Source: Prevotella sp. (GTDB taxonomy: Bacteria > Bacteroidota > Bacteroidia > Bacteroidales > Bacteroidaceae). Taken from it: 64,000 nt of DNA. The position numbers and the translations under genes are program-made. The DNA is taken from the NCBI GenBank assembly GCA_017442825.1, contig JAFRYZ010000041.1, positions 124,001 through 188,000 of the forward strand. Direction: 5' to 3'. Below, in pieces: positions 1 to 11,113 of the stretch (the first letter of the stretch is position 1; every line of letters starts with the position of its first letter). Under the pieces are notes generated by a model, which saw only the letters and a program-made list of their open reading frames with translations, made no database searches and was not told the DNA's origin.

Positions 1-61
1 CACAACTGCCCATAACGAGAACAGCCGCAGTCAAGACGGTAAACAATAGTAATTTCTTCAT
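1..61 (-). CDS. N-terminus of a lipoprotein (partial)
   Basis: Read on the minus strand from the ATG at 61, the first 20 codons give a lysine pair, a run of about 15 hydrophobic residues and then MGSC. This is a lipoprotein signal peptide with the lipidated Cys at residue 20. The gene runs off the left edge, so its function cannot be told. Confidence 0.7.
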   Translation of the reverse strand, partial: MKKLLLFTVLTAAVLVMGSC

Positions 62-168
62 ATCAAATTGCGCAATTATCGTTTAAAACGCTGCAAAAGT
101 ACTATTTTTTTCTATATATACAAAGCCTGACGGCAAATAATTAGAAAAGAAAAACGAGATAAAACAAA

Positions 169-192
169 AGAGGGTGTCCGCAGACACCCTCT
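169..192 (-). terminator. Rho-independent terminator of uxaC
   Basis: A perfect 10-bp stem (AGAGGGTGTC / GACACCCTCT) with a 4-nt loop lies just after the uxaC stop. In the minus direction it is followed by a T-rich run. Confidence 0.85.
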
Positions 193-201
193 TGGTGAGA
201 A

Positions 202-1605
202 TTAATAGAACTTGAAATAATTCTTTGCGTTGTTGTAGGAAATGTCTTCCACCATACGTGCAAGGGCTTCCATATCGTTCGGCAGCAGACCGCTCTCTAC
301 GTCGTTGCCCAACAGGTTGCAGAGCAGACGACGGAAATACTCATGACGAGGATAGCTGAGGAACGAACGGCTATCGGTCAACATACCGACGAAGCGGCTC
401 AGCAAGCCCAGTACGGAGAGTGCATTCATCTGGCGGGTCATACCGTCGAGCTGGTCGTTGAACCACCAACCGCTACCAAACTGTATCTTACCTGGGCAAG
501 AACCGTCCTGGAAGTTACCCAACATCGTAGCGATAACCTCGTTGGCGCATGGGTTGAGCGTATAAAGAATGGTACGTGTGAGCTTGCCTTCCATGTTCAG
601 TTCGTTGAGGAAGTGGCTCATGGCCTTAGCGGTGGTGAACTCACCGATGGAGTCGAAGCCTGTATCGGCACCCAACTTATTGTACATCAACGTGTTGTTG
701 TCACGGATAGCCCCATAATGGAACTGCTGTGTCCAGTCTGAAGCGTGGTCTTGCTCTGCGCAGATACGCAGGAAGGCATGCTTGTACTGACGGATTTCAA
801 GGTTAGAGAGCTGCTGTCCGCGCATTGCCTTCTCAAAGATGGTCTCAATCTGAGAGTCTGTGTATGGTTCATCGTAGAACTCTTCAATGCCGTGGTCAGA
901 CAGACGGCAGCCATTCTTGTGGAAGAAGTCGTGACGCTTCTGAAGCGCATCCACCATATCGGCAAACTTGCTGATGCTGACGCCAGAAACTTCTGACAGC
1001 TGTTTTACGTAGTCGGCAAACTCCGGTTTCTCAATGTTCATCGCCTTGTCGGGACGCCATGCGGGAATCATCTTGATTTCGAAGCCACTCTCACGGGTTG
1101 CCTTGTGCCAACGGAGGTCGTCAACGGGGTCGTCGGTCGTGCAGACACACTCCACGTTGTAACGACGCATGAAGCCGCGAGCAGTATATTCCGGCAACTG
1201 CAACTTCTCGTTACACTCATCGAAAATCTCGCGCGCAGTCTTCGGAGACAACAGTTTGTCGATGCCGAAAGCAGTCTTCAGCTCCAAGTGTGTCCAGTGA
1301 TACAACGGGTTGCGGAAGGTATAGGGAACGGTCTCTGCCCACTTCTCGAACTTCTCCCAGTCACTGGTTTCCTTACCGGTACAGAACTTCTCGTCCACAC
1401 CGTTAGTACGCATAGCGCGCCATTTATAGTGGTCGCCGCCGAGCCACAGCTCAGTAATGCTCTTGAACTTATGGTCGCTGGCAACCATTTCGGGAATTAA
1501 GTGACAGTGATAGTCAATGATGGGCATCTTTGCCGCATGATTGTGGAAAAGTTCCTGTGCTGTAGTAGTGTCTAACAGGAAGTTTTCATCCATGAATTTT
1601 TTCAT
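202..1605 (-). CDS. uxaC: Glucuronate/uronate isomerase
   Basis: The 467-residue protein matches the UxaC family in length and sequence. It isomerises D-glucuronate to D-fructuronate and D-galacturonate to D-tagaturonate in the cytoplasm, the first step of hexuronate breakdown. The family belongs to the amidohydrolase-fold superfamily, and the metal-binding HCH is visible in DYHCHL at residues 31-36. It starts at ATG 1605 and diverges from ansA. It stands alone: no other uronate genes are in the window, so its partner enzymes must lie elsewhere. Confidence 0.96.
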   Translation of the reverse strand: MKKFMDENFLLDTTTAQELFHNHAAKMPIIDYHCHLIPEMVASDHKFKSITELWLGGDHYKWRAMRTNGVDEKFCTGKETSDWEKFEKWAETVPYTFRNPLYHWTHLELKTAFGIDKLLSPKTAREIFDECNEKLQLPEYTARGFMRRYNVECVCTTDDPVDDLRWHKATRESGFEIKMIPAWRPDKAMNIEKPEFADYVKQLSEVSGVSISKFADMVDALQKRHDFFHKNGCRLSDHGIEEFYDEPYTDSQIETIFEKAMRGQQLSNLEIRQYKHAFLRICAEQDHASDWTQQFHYGAIRDNNTLMYNKLGADTGFDSIGEFTTAKAMSHFLNELNMEGKLTRTILYTLNPCANEVIATMLGNFQDGSCPGKIQFGSGWWFNDQLDGMTRQMNALSVLGLLSRFVGMLTDSRSFLSYPRHEYFRRLLCNLLGNDVESGLLPNDMEALARMVEDISYNNAKNYFKFY

Positions 1606-1682
1606 ACTTTATTGATGTTTTAGGTGTAATTGATGTCTGGTTCTTAGCTTACGGTGTTGCTGCCGTATGCTTTTGACATGTG

Positions 1683-1690
1683 CAAATGTA
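1683..1690 (-). promoter_or_regulatory. -7 box upstream of uxaC
   Basis: On the minus strand this reads TACATTTG, matching the Bacteroidetes -7 consensus TAnnTTTG. A TTGTGTT lies upstream but only about 14 bp away, shorter than the usual 19-21 bp, so the -33 element is uncertain. The leader to the uxaC start would be about 75 nt. Confidence 0.5.
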
Positions 1691-1698
1691 CGAATAAA

Positions 1699-1731
1699 TT
1701 TTGGAACACAAGGAAATTTAAACTATATTTG
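1699..1731 (+). promoter_or_regulatory. Promoter of ansA
   Basis: TTTTGG at 1699-1704 and TATATTTG at 1724-1731 are separated by 19 bp, a near-ideal match to the Bacteroides -33/-7 promoter. The predicted leader is about 30 nt. Confidence 0.7.
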
Positions 1732-1764
1732 CACTCAAAACTTACGTAAACGTTGACGGAAAGC

Positions 1765-2835
1765 ATGTCAGGCACTATTTTCAAGCGCACCAACAAGGTG
1801 CTGCTCATCTATACAGGAGGCACCATCGGCATGGGAAGAAACCCACGAACGAAGGCGCTGGAGCCGTTGGACTTCAGGCATTTGGCAAACAACATGCCGG
1901 AATTCCAACAGATAGAGACAGCTATCGACACCTATCAGTTTACTCCGCCTATAGACTCTTCGGACATGACACCACGGCTATGGGAACAGATTGTGCGCAT
2001 CATTATTGATACATACGAGCAATACGACGGGTTTGTCGTTTTGCACGGAACGGACACGATGGCTTATACCGCCTCTGCCCTCTCCTTCATGCTGGAGAAT
2101 CTGACAAAGCCTGTCATCCTGACGGGATCACAATTGCCTGTAGGACAACTGCGGACTGACGGTAAGGAGAACCTCATCACCAGCATCGAACTGGCTTCAG
2201 CCCATCATGAAGACGGCACACCTTGGGTGCCGGAAGTATGTATCTACTTCAGCGGCAGGTTGCTGCGAGGCAACCGTTCGACGAAAATCAATGCCGACGG
2301 CTTCAATGCCTTCGACTCGTTCAACCATCCTCACCTCTGCGATGCTGGCGTGACCTTCACGTTCCACAAGCATCACATCCTCAAGCCCGACTATGACAAG
2401 CCCGTCGTTCCCCACCTGGCGCTCAATCCGAACGTTGTCGTCTTTTCGTTGTTCCCTGGCCTTCAGGAGAACATCGTCCGTCATGTACTGGATGCGCCTG
2501 AACTCCGTTCCATCGTCATGCGCTCGTTTGGCTCTGGCAATGCCCCGCAGACCCCGTGGATGCTCGATCTCTTGAAAGAGGCGACCCAACGCGGCGTATT
2601 GGTGGTCAACATCAGCCAATGTGTTTCGGGAAACGTGGAGATGTCGCGCTACGACACAGGTTGCCAGCTGAAGGAAGCCGGAGTCATCAGCGGCTACGAC
2701 AGTACCGTGGAGGCTGCCGTCACCAAACTCATGCACCTGCAGGCACGCTACGACAACTCCGATACCATTCGCGAAGCCATGAACCGTAGTCTGGCAGGCG
2801 AAATAACAACAGAACAAAACCAAGAACACTCATAA
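1765..2835 (+). CDS. ansA: Type I L-asparaginase
   Basis: This 356-residue protein hydrolyses L-asparagine to aspartate and ammonia. Both family signatures are present: YTGGTIG at residues 16-22 with the first catalytic Thr, and HGTDTM near residues 94-99 with the second Thr and Asp. There is no signal peptide, as expected for the cytoplasmic type I enzyme. The open frame extends upstream to a TTG at 1753, but the ATG at 1765 gives the usual short N-terminus. A tandem duplication begins in its last codons and runs into engB. Confidence 0.93.
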   Translation: MSGTIFKRTNKVLLIYTGGTIGMGRNPRTKALEPLDFRHLANNMPEFQQIETAIDTYQFTPPIDSSDMTPRLWEQIVRIIIDTYEQYDGFVVLHGTDTMAYTASALSFMLENLTKPVILTGSQLPVGQLRTDGKENLITSIELASAHHEDGTPWVPEVCIYFSGRLLRGNRSTKINADGFNAFDSFNHPHLCDAGVTFTFHKHHILKPDYDKPVVPHLALNPNVVVFSLFPGLQENIVRHVLDAPELRSIVMRSFGSGNAPQTPWMLDLLKEATQRGVLVVNISQCVSGNVEMSRYDTGCQLKEAGVISGYDSTVEAAVTKLMHLQARYDNSDTIREAMNRSLAGEITTEQNQEHS

Positions 2836-2899
2836 CCTATTCAGATAGTCATCAAGACAGAACACTCATAACCTATTTAAATTATGGTCATCAAGACAG
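2825..2899 (+). repeat. 36/39-bp imperfect tandem duplication at the ansA-engB junction
   Basis: Copy 1 is 2825-2860 and copy 2 is 2861-2899. Both begin AACACTCATAACCTATT and end GTCATCAAGACAG, differing by a few bases and 3 extra bases in copy 2. Copy 1 includes the ansA stop and copy 2 includes the engB start ATG, so the spacer was made by duplicating the junction. Confidence 0.9.
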
Positions 2900-3480
2900 C
2901 AGAATATACCATCAGCGCTCCCAAGGTCAGCATGTGTCCGAACGACACGAAGGCCGAATATGCCTTCATCGGGCGTTCCAACGTGGGCAAGTCTAGTCTC
3001 ATCAACATGCTTTGCAACCACAAGGGACTTGCCAAGACCTCATCTACACCAGGCAAGACGCTCCTCATCAACCACTTCCTCATCAACCGCGAGTGGTATC
3101 TTGTCGATTTGCCTGGCTACGGCTATGCCAAGCGCAGCAAGGTAGTACAAAAGCAGCTGGAACAAATGATTACGGGATACATCCTGCAACGCGAACAGCT
3201 GGTCAACGTCTTTGTGCTCATCGACATCCGCCACGAACAACAGAAAATCGACCGCGAGTTTATTGATTGGCTCGGGCAAAGCGGTATTCCCTTCTCCATC
3301 ATCTTTACCAAAGCCGACAAACTGACACCCTCAAAAGCAAAGTCGAATGCCATGCTGTGGATGAAGGCACTGGAAGACACCTGGGAAGAACTGCCCCCCT
3401 ACTTCATCACCAGCTCAGAGAAGAAAACCGGACGCGACGAAGTGCTCGACTATATCGAGCAGATTAATAAAAGTCTTTAA
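2884..3480 (+). CDS. engB: Ribosome biogenesis GTPase EngB (YsxC)
   Basis: This 198-residue TRAFAC GTPase acts in assembly of the large ribosomal subunit. The G1 P-loop GRSNVGKSS is at residues 30-38, followed by STPGKT in switch [10 protein letters not shown] as G3, and TKADK as G4. Length and motif order fit the family. It lies 48 bp after ansA and just before the ATP-binding protein Uup. The start ATG is inside the second copy of the junction duplication. Confidence 0.95.
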   Translation: MVIKTAEYTISAPKVSMCPNDTKAEYAFIGRSNVGKSSLINMLCNHKGLAKTSSTPGKTLLINHFLINREWYLVDLPGYGYAKRSKVVQKQLEQMITGYILQREQLVNVFVLIDIRHEQQKIDREFIDWLGQSGIPFSIIFTKADKLTPSKAKSNAMLWMKALEDTWEELPPYFITSSEKKTGRDEVLDYIEQINKSL

Positions 3481-3481
3481 G

Positions 3482-3535
3482 GTCCTTAATGTCCTTAAAG
3501 TCCTTAAAGTCCTTAAAGTCCCTAAAGTCCCTAAC
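3482..3535 (+). repeat. Short tandem repeat, 9-nt unit GTCCTTAAA
   Basis: About five to six copies of GTCCTTAAA or GTCCCTAAA fill the gap between the engB stop and the uup start. An ATG at 3489 opens a frame through the repeat (Ser-Leu-Lys repeated) into uup, but the conserved N-terminus begins at 3537. The array is one of several such period-9 arrays at gene junctions here. Confidence 0.9.
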
Positions 3536-3536
3536 A

Positions 3537-5489
<1,953 letters not shown>

Positions 5490-5538
5490 AAAGAGTTAAA
5501 TTAAGTCTTCCACACCACGCTTTACGCATATTAATTGC

Positions 5539-5546
5539 TACCTTTG
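5539..5546 (+). promoter_or_regulatory. -7 box of the rho promoter
   Basis: TACCTTTG at 5539-5546 matches the Bacteroidetes -7 element. It would give a rho leader of about 95 nt. Rho commonly regulates its own leader, but no clear attenuator was seen. Confidence 0.6.
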
Positions 5547-5647
5547 CAGCCGAATTCTAAGAACACATCGGCGTTTACGCTCGTTAAACGTCTCTTTTCA
5601 ATTCAAAACATTTTATTTCAATTCAAATTTCCCTACATATTATATAT

Positions 5648-7630
5648 ATGTTGAACAAAGAAGAACTTTTAGCTAAGGATGTTGCCGAACTGGCAGACAT
5701 CGCAAACGAGTTGGGTGCAGAGTTCCACGCCAACGACGATAAGGAAACCATCATCTATGCCATTCTCGACAAACAGGCAGTAGAAGGCAGTATTGCGCCG
5801 AAGCGCAAGCGCACACGTATTGCCAAGAAGTCGGAAGACCATGTCTATTCCGTCAACGGAAAGGATGGCGAGAATTTAGATAAGAAGAAAGGCAAAGTGG
5901 CTGCCGAAGCACAACCGTCACTCTTCAAGGACGAAGTGCCGCAGAAGAAACAGGCTGAGCCTGAAACCAAGCCTGCTGCAGAGCAGGAAGAAAAAGCCGC
6001 GAAACAGGAAGCGCCAGCCGCAATAGACCCGTTGGCAGCTTTCCCAAAACACCGCGGACGCAAGTCGAAAGCCGAACTGGAAGCCATAGCCGCAGCAAAA
6101 AAAGCTATGGAAGAGCAGCAGGCGGCTGCACAACAGGCTGAAGCCGCAGCCGCAGAAGCAGCTACCGACGAACAGGCTCCGCAAGAAACCGACACGGTTC
6201 CCGAAGCAGCCTTTGCTGCCGGCGATGCCGAAGGAAACGAACAGGACAACAACCTGATAGCACAGCTGCAGGCAAAAACTCATGCCAATGCCACCAACGA
6301 CTTACAGGCAACAGGCATGCTGCCTGACGGCACATGGGCTGGTGACCCTGCCGACGGAACAGACTTCATCACCATCGTTGACCTACCGATAGAAGACCAC
6401 AGCGCCGTACCTACGTACGACATTTTCGACCGCCCGATGGCTCCCGTCGTCACCAACAGCCAACCCACCTACCTGCAAAACATGGCACAGGAGGACAGTC
6501 CATACGACTTTGCCGACCTCATCAAAGCCAACGGCGTGCTCGAAGTGATGCCCGACGGCTACGGTTTCCTGCGTTCCAGCGACTACAACTACTTGTCATC
6601 GCCCGACGATGTCTATGTTGCAGCACCGCAGGTGAAACGCTACGGACTGAAGACTGGCGACGTGGTAGAGTGCCGCGTGCGTCCGCCACACGACGGCGAG
6701 AAATACTTCCCGCTGACCAGCATCGACAAAATCAACGGCAGACAGGCTGCCGACGTGCGCGACCGCATACCGTTCGAACACCTCACCCCACTCTTCCCCG
6801 AAGAGAAATTTACCCTTTGCGGCGACCCGCACACCACCAACATGTCCACACGCATCGTCGACCTCTTCTCGCCCATCGGCAAGGGACAGCGCGCACTCAT
6901 CGTGGCACAACCCAAGACGGGTAAGACCATCCTCATGAAGGATATCGCCAATGCCATCGCTGCCAACCATCCCGAAGCCTATATCATGATGCTCCTCATC
7001 GACGAGCGTCCGGAAGAAGTTACCGATATGGCACGCACCGTCAACGCAGAAGTCATCGCTTCTACTTTCGACGAACCGGCAGAACGCCACGTTAAGATTG
7101 CGGGCATCGTGCTGGAGAAGGCTAAACGCATGGTGGAATGCGGTCACGACGTGGTCATCTTCCTCGACTCTATCACCCGACTGGCTCGCGCCTACAACAC
7201 CGTAGCCCCAGCCAGCGGCAAGGTGCTCACCGGTGGTGTCGATGCCAACGCCCTGCAGAAGCCGAAGCGATTCTTCGGAGCTGCGCGTAATATCGAAGGC
7301 GGCGGTTCGCTCACCATCATTGCAACGGCTCTGGTCGATACGGGTTCCAAGATGGACGAAGTCATCTTCGAGGAATTCAAGGGTACGGGCAACTCCGAGA
7401 TTCAGCTCGACCGTTCCCTCTCCAACAAGCGCATCTTCCCGGCTGTCAACCTCGTACAGTCGAGCACACGCCGCGACGACCTGCTTCAAGAAAAGACTAC
7501 GCTCGACCGCATGTGGATTCTGCGCAAGTACATTGCCGACATGAATGCCTTGGAAGCGATGAACTTCATCCACGACCGCATGGCAAAGACCAAGGACAAC
7601 GACGAGTTCCTGCTTTCTATGAATTCGTAA
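5648..7630 (+). CDS. rho: Transcription termination factor Rho
   Basis: A 660-residue hexameric RNA-dependent ATPase that ends transcription. The N-terminal Rho domain at residues 1-45 is followed by about 230 residues of Ala/Glu/Gln/Lys-rich, probably disordered sequence. The RNA-binding cold-shock-like domain begins near residue 290 ([11 protein letters not shown]). The ATPase domain has Walker A QPKTGKT near residue 421, [13 protein letters not shown] and the [12 protein letters not shown] segment. The family core is about 420 residues, so the extra length is the N-terminal insertion typical of Bacteroidetes Rho. It is monocistronic, with a promoter in the 158-bp gap and a terminator just downstream. 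Confidence 0.97.
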   Translation: MLNKEELLAKDVAELADIANELGAEFHANDDKETIIYAILDKQAVEGSIAPKRKRTRIAKKSEDHVYSVNGKDGENLDKKKGKVAAEAQPSLFKDEVPQKKQAEPETKPAAEQEEKAAKQEAPAAIDPLAAFPKHRGRKSKAELEAIAAAKKAMEEQQAAAQQAEAAAAEAATDEQAPQETDTVPEAAFAAGDAEGNEQDNNLIAQLQAKTHANATNDLQATGMLPDGTWAGDPADGTDFITIVDLPIEDHSAVPTYDIFDRPMAPVVTNSQPTYLQNMAQEDSPYDFADLIKANGVLEVMPDGYGFLRSSDYNYLSSPDDVYVAAPQVKRYGLKTGDVVECRVRPPHDGEKYFPLTSIDKINGRQAADVRDRIPFEHLTPLFPEEKFTLCGDPHTTNMSTRIVDLFSPIGKGQRALIVAQPKTGKTILMKDIANAIAANHPEAYIMMLLIDERPEEVTDMARTVNAEVIASTFDEPAERHVKIAGIVLEKAKRMVECGHDVVIFLDSITRLARAYNTVAPASGKVLTGGVDANALQKPKRFFGAARNIEGGGSLTIIATALVDTGSKMDEVIFEEFKGTGNSEIQLDRSLSNKRIFPAVNLVQSSTRRDDLLQEKTTLDRMWILRKYIADMNALEAMNFIHDRMAKTKDNDEFLLSMNS

Positions 7631-7650
7631 ACGGCCACAGTTACCACGCG

Positions 7651-7686
7651 AAAGAGCCTCTTTTGAACCACAAAAGGGGCTCTTTT
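7651..7686 (+). terminator. Terminator after rho
   Basis: A long stem pairs AAAGAGCC-TCTTTTG with CAAAAG-GGGCTCTTT around a short loop, with T residues following. It lies 20 nt after the rho stop. Confidence 0.85.
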
Positions 7687-7780
7687 GCCGTTCAAAACCT
7701 ATGCTTTTTACCCCCAAATGTGCTTTATTGTCAAATCACAACTTTGCAACCCTCTGATAATGAAGAAATTCCATTTTCCC

Positions 7781-8047
7781 GTGACAGTTATGACAGATGA
7801 CAGTTTTTATAGAGACAGGGGGGGGTGTAGGTGTGGAAAAAATGCAACAATAAACTATTTGTAAAATATTTTATTATATATATTATGATTTATATTTATT
7901 ATTATATATATACAATATTATATATATAACTATTATAAATAATTTTTACTTTCCTAGACCGTTTCTTCTTCCATCCTGCATACAGATACCCACATCAATA
8001 CAAAACTGTCATCTGTCATAACTGTCATAAGTCACAACTGTCACAAC
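7781..8047. repeat. Iteron inverted-repeat element A
   Basis: Left arm 7782-7807 and right arm 8002-8027 are perfect 26-bp inverted repeats. Each arm is built of iterated TGACAGT/TATGACAGA units 7-9 bp long. The right side continues to 8047 with more CTGTCATAA/CTGTCACAA units. The 194-bp spacer holds a G-run and then a strongly AT-rich, self-complementary core (about 7855-7950). No gene lies inside. Elements B and C share this architecture with different iterons. It could be an origin-like or mobile-element remnant; the function is unknown. Confidence 0.85.
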
Positions 8048-8057
8048 ACAAAAAAAA

Positions 8058-8079
8058 GAGACTACCCGAAGGCAGTCTC
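8058..8079 (-). terminator. Terminator of the outer-membrane barrel gene
   Basis: GAGACT pairs with AGTCTC around a short GC-closed loop. Read on the minus strand it is followed by a T-run (the A-run at 8048-8057). It ends the gene at 8102-8710. Confidence 0.7.
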
Positions 8080-8101
8080 CTTTATGTTTGTATGTTCCAG
8101 A

Positions 8102-8710
8102 TTATTTAATCGGAAGCTTGTAGCCGAGGGTGAACTGGATAACGCTGTTGCGAATATTCTTGTCCCATTTGTCCTTGTTAAGTCTCAGTACGCTGAGGTT
8201 GTAGCGAACATCGAATACAACGTTTTTGTACTCATAAGAAGCACCCAGAGGAATTGCCAAGTCAAATTTCTTTAAATATTTTTTAACATCTTCACTATCA
8301 GAATGACCATCTTCCTTCCACTTATCTTTTGCTCCCATCAGGAAACTCGGTTGGATACCTGCCTTAATAGCAAGACCTGGAATGATGTAGTAGTTAGCTA
8401 CAATAGGAATGTTCAGGTAATCCAGAGAAATGTGATCATAATCAACAGGCACGTCGAAAGCACATCCTTGTTTTGAATAGAGAGCACCAAGAGCAACACT
8501 GAACTTGTTGGCAACGACATACTCTGCCTCGATTCCGCCTGTCAAACCAACGAGCACTTTCGAATCATAACCGCGAATCTCTTTTCCGTTGACAATACTT
8601 GCCAGGTTCATACCGATTTTGGGCTGAAGGGTCAGTGTTCCAACCTCGCCCTGAGCGTTTGCTGTTAAAGCAGCGACTGCAAAAGCAGCCATCATCATAA
8701 TCTTTTTCAT
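8102..8710 (-). CDS. Outer-membrane beta-barrel protein (PorT-like)
   Basis: A 202-residue protein with a clear signal peptide (two Lys, a hydrophobic run with several Met and Ala, cleavage after ANAQ near residue 20). The mature part alternates aromatic and glycine residues in short strands, such as GLTGGIEAEY and VALGALYSKQG, and ends in a strand closing with Leu-Pro-Ile-Lys. This fits the small Bacteroidetes outer-membrane beta-barrel family (PorT type), with about eight strands. The specific role is unknown. It is a single-gene unit with its own promoter and terminator. Confidence 0.75.
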   Translation of the reverse strand: MKKIMMMAAFAVAALTANAQGEVGTLTLQPKIGMNLASIVNGKEIRGYDSKVLVGLTGGIEAEYVVANKFSVALGALYSKQGCAFDVPVDYDHISLDYLNIPIVANYYIIPGLAIKAGIQPSFLMGAKDKWKEDGHSDSEDVKKYLKKFDLAIPLGASYEYKNVVFDVRYNLSVLRLNKDKWDKNIRNSVIQFTLGYKLPIK

Positions 8711-8775
8711 AATCTTTCTACTTTTAGTTAATAATATTTTAAAAAAAACTCTACGTCATTTTCAGTCTGACGGTG

Positions 8776-8807
8776 CAAATATAAACACTTTTTTAATTAC
8801 CGCCAAA
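8776..8807 (-). promoter_or_regulatory. Promoter of the outer-membrane barrel gene
   Basis: On the minus strand a TTTG at 8804-8807 is followed after 20 bp by TATATTTG at 8776-8783, a good Bacteroidetes -33/-7 pair. The leader is about 60 nt. Confidence 0.65.
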
Positions 8808-8872
8808 CTTTTTTAAATAAATTTTTACCAAACGGGCGTTTTTTGTTTAAAATCAAGTTAAAAAGGAATGGT

Positions 8873-11065
8873 TTATCGTAGTACAAGGTCTTCCATGATG
8901 GCAATTTCCACTTCGGGAATGCCATAGGAAGCGATGAGCTGTTTGTCGTCGAAAAGTTCACGCCGCAAGGCTTCGTTGCCGTTTTCTTGGTCGGCATACT
9001 GACGCAACAAACTGGTTGCACCAGCGACATCGCCCAGGAACCAACGGCAGTAGCCGGCATTCAGGCAGTCTTCCTTCGACGGATGATGGGCAAGGATGGT
9101 TTGATATTCCTTGTCTGCCGCTTCCGCCTTATGTTGCCAAAGCAGTCCCCATGCCAGCACCCGCTGCACGCTCTTGTCGTCGGGATGTTCGTAGCGCAGG
9201 CGATAGAGTTCGTTCACAGCTTCATCGACGACCTTAAGTTTCAGCAGGCAGATGCAGCGGTTCAAGGCATAGCTCTTGCTGTCGGGATGGCGCTCGAGCA
9301 GTCGGGCATAGACATCGGCAGCCGTCTGGTAGTCTTCGTCCATGAGACTTGCCCTCGCCCACCCTTTCATTGCACGTTCGTCGTCGGGTTGATAACGGAG
9401 CGCTATGGAGAAACATTCGGCAGCTTCGTCATACTGTTCGTGATGCAACTTGCGGTAGGCAGACAACAGATAGGTGTCGAAGCGCATCGGTGCTTCCTCT
9501 TCATAATTCAATCTCAACAGGTCGAGGTCGTCCCATTGTTGCTGCTTCATCAGGAACCAGCCCACCTGAAGGCGTAGCGAAGCACAAGTGCTGATGGAGT
9601 CGTCAAAATAGAAGGAATTGACAAAGAAGTAATTCTGAGCTTTTATTTCATGAGCCGAAGCATCAGCATGCGAACCACGATCGAAGGGATTCTTCAGGTC
9701 GCCACGGCGGGAGTACACTTTGAAAAACCGGTAGAGGTCTTGCAGGTAGAGACGGCGAAGATAGTCTGGCGATTGCATATCTTCCTTCGGAACCATAGGT
9801 CCGAAGGCTTCTTCCGTACCCAACATCTCGCGGACGGAAGCCGGCAGGCGGTCGATGACTTGCGACAGGGCAATGGCAAAGGAATACTTGTCGGAGTCGC
9901 AGAAGGGACCGGCATGATGGAGGAACTGCATCAGGCGCTCGTTGCCCAACTTCTCGGACGTGGTCGCCAAGTCGGGATGGTCGGGATAGAACGGACAGAA
10001 CCAGTTGGACATCTTCGAGAAGAAAGGGAAATTCTTCATCTGGGAGAAGCCTCCGAAGTAGATGTCGGAACCAGCCTTCTGCATCTCCACCATCTTTTGG
10101 ATGCTTTCTTCCAGTTCTTCCATACGCTTGTCGGCAGCATCGGGATGCAGGATGTCTTCCATGGGGTCGTCTTCCTTCTCGGTGATGCCGAAACGTGTCA
10201 CGTTCAGGTTGTTGTTCTTCATCAGCGTCGGCATGATGTCTTCCTGTATCTGCCGGTTGTCGCGCTCGGCATTCAGGCAGAAGAACACTTGTTTCTGCAA
10301 CACCTCCAATTCATGCATCGCCTCTTCGTTTTCCGTCAGCTGGCGGATTTCTGTTTCCAGTTCGGGAAAGGCAGAGAGTGGCACTTGAGGCAGCACCAGC
10401 GCCCACCCTACCAATGCACGTTGGCGGACGGGTTCGTCGGCAGCTTGCCGATAGATGTGGAAGAGGGCGAGAAACTTGTTGGGGTCGAAGATGTTCATCG
10501 TGCCCAGCATGACGGCGCTGAGCAAGAGCAGCACATCGTTCTGGTCGATGGTGGGCGACAAGAGCAACTCTTCATAGTAGCGACGTTCGCCCTCCGACCA
10601 TTGGGGCGATGTCCAAAGGGCACAGAAAAGTCGGTTAAGGAATACCTGATGGCGCTCGTAGAGAACTTTGCGTCGCGACTGTTGTGTCTCGTTGTCTAAC
10701 GAAAGCATGGCGGCGTCGGCAACGAACCCCTCCAAGACAGAACGGATGAATTCGGGCGACAGGTGTTCACGGTCTGCCAGACGATTTGCCTCGGCATAGA
10801 GACTTTTCTCGCGAGTGAGCGACCACAAGTCTATGTCTTGCGCCAGCGCATAGAGCCGTTGTTGCAACTTGACATAGAGTTGCGGGCGCTGGGCATCGGG
10901 ATAGCCCTGTTGCATAAAGCCGAGCATCAGGTCATAGTCGTTGCGTATGGCTTCCAGACGTACACGTCCTTCGGCAAAGGGATGATCTTGCAAGAAACGG
11001 GCAGCCATCGCAAAAGCATCGGACAGGCGGCGCTGTTCTATATGTCTTCTGAGGAGATTGAGCAT
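8873..11065 (-). CDS. Tetratricopeptide-repeat protein, function unknown
   Basis: A 730-residue cytoplasmic-type protein without a signal peptide. The C-terminal third (about residues 510-700) holds consecutive helix pairs of TPR type, for example AYRKLHHEQYDEAAECF followed by ALRYQPDDERAMKGWA, then LDAxxxY/ALNRCICLL units. The N-terminal two thirds is helical and resembles Bacteroidetes-specific proteins of unknown role. TPR arrays usually scaffold protein complexes. It follows the binding lipoprotein gene on the same strand by 48 bp, so the two may be cotranscribed. Confidence 0.75.
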   Translation of the reverse strand: MLNLLRRHIEQRRLSDAFAMAARFLQDHPFAEGRVRLEAIRNDYDLMLGFMQQGYPDAQRPQLYVKLQQRLYALAQDIDLWSLTREKSLYAEANRLADREHLSPEFIRSVLEGFVADAAMLSLDNETQQSRRKVLYERHQVFLNRLFCALWTSPQWSEGERRYYEELLLSPTIDQNDVLLLLSAVMLGTMNIFDPNKFLALFHIYRQAADEPVRQRALVGWALVLPQVPLSAFPELETEIRQLTENEEAMHELEVLQKQVFFCLNAERDNRQIQEDIMPTLMKNNNLNVTRFGITEKEDDPMEDILHPDAADKRMEELEESIQKMVEMQKAGSDIYFGGFSQMKNFPFFSKMSNWFCPFYPDHPDLATTSEKLGNERLMQFLHHAGPFCDSDKYSFAIALSQVIDRLPASVREMLGTEEAFGPMVPKEDMQSPDYLRRLYLQDLYRFFKVYSRRGDLKNPFDRGSHADASAHEIKAQNYFFVNSFYFDDSISTCASLRLQVGWFLMKQQQWDDLDLLRLNYEEEAPMRFDTYLLSAYRKLHHEQYDEAAECFSIALRYQPDDERAMKGWARASLMDEDYQTAADVYARLLERHPDSKSYALNRCICLLKLKVVDEAVNELYRLRYEHPDDKSVQRVLAWGLLWQHKAEAADKEYQTILAHHPSKEDCLNAGYCRWFLGDVAGATSLLRQYADQENGNEALRRELFDDKQLIASYGIPEVEIAIMEDLVLR

Positions 11066-11113
11066 AGTGTTATTTCTTATTTTGGCCTATAGATACTATC
11101 GTTGCTATAGATA

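Noticed and set aside
3489-3536. N-terminal extension of uup reading Ser-Leu-Lys repeats
   Set aside because: The ATG at 3489 reads only through the GTCCTTAAA array; the conserved N-terminus starts at 3537.
6596-7717. 373-codon antisense ORF opposite rho
   Set aside because: It overlaps the conserved Rho catalytic domain on the other strand and resembles no protein family.
7855-8047. CRISPR-like direct repeats in element A
   Set aside because: The repeated words are 7-9 bp with no unique spacers of 25-40 bp, so this is not a CRISPR array.
9650-10699. 349-codon ORF opposite the TPR gene
   Set aside because: It is a shadow frame with Val/Leu/His-rich composition over a convincing TPR protein on the other strand.
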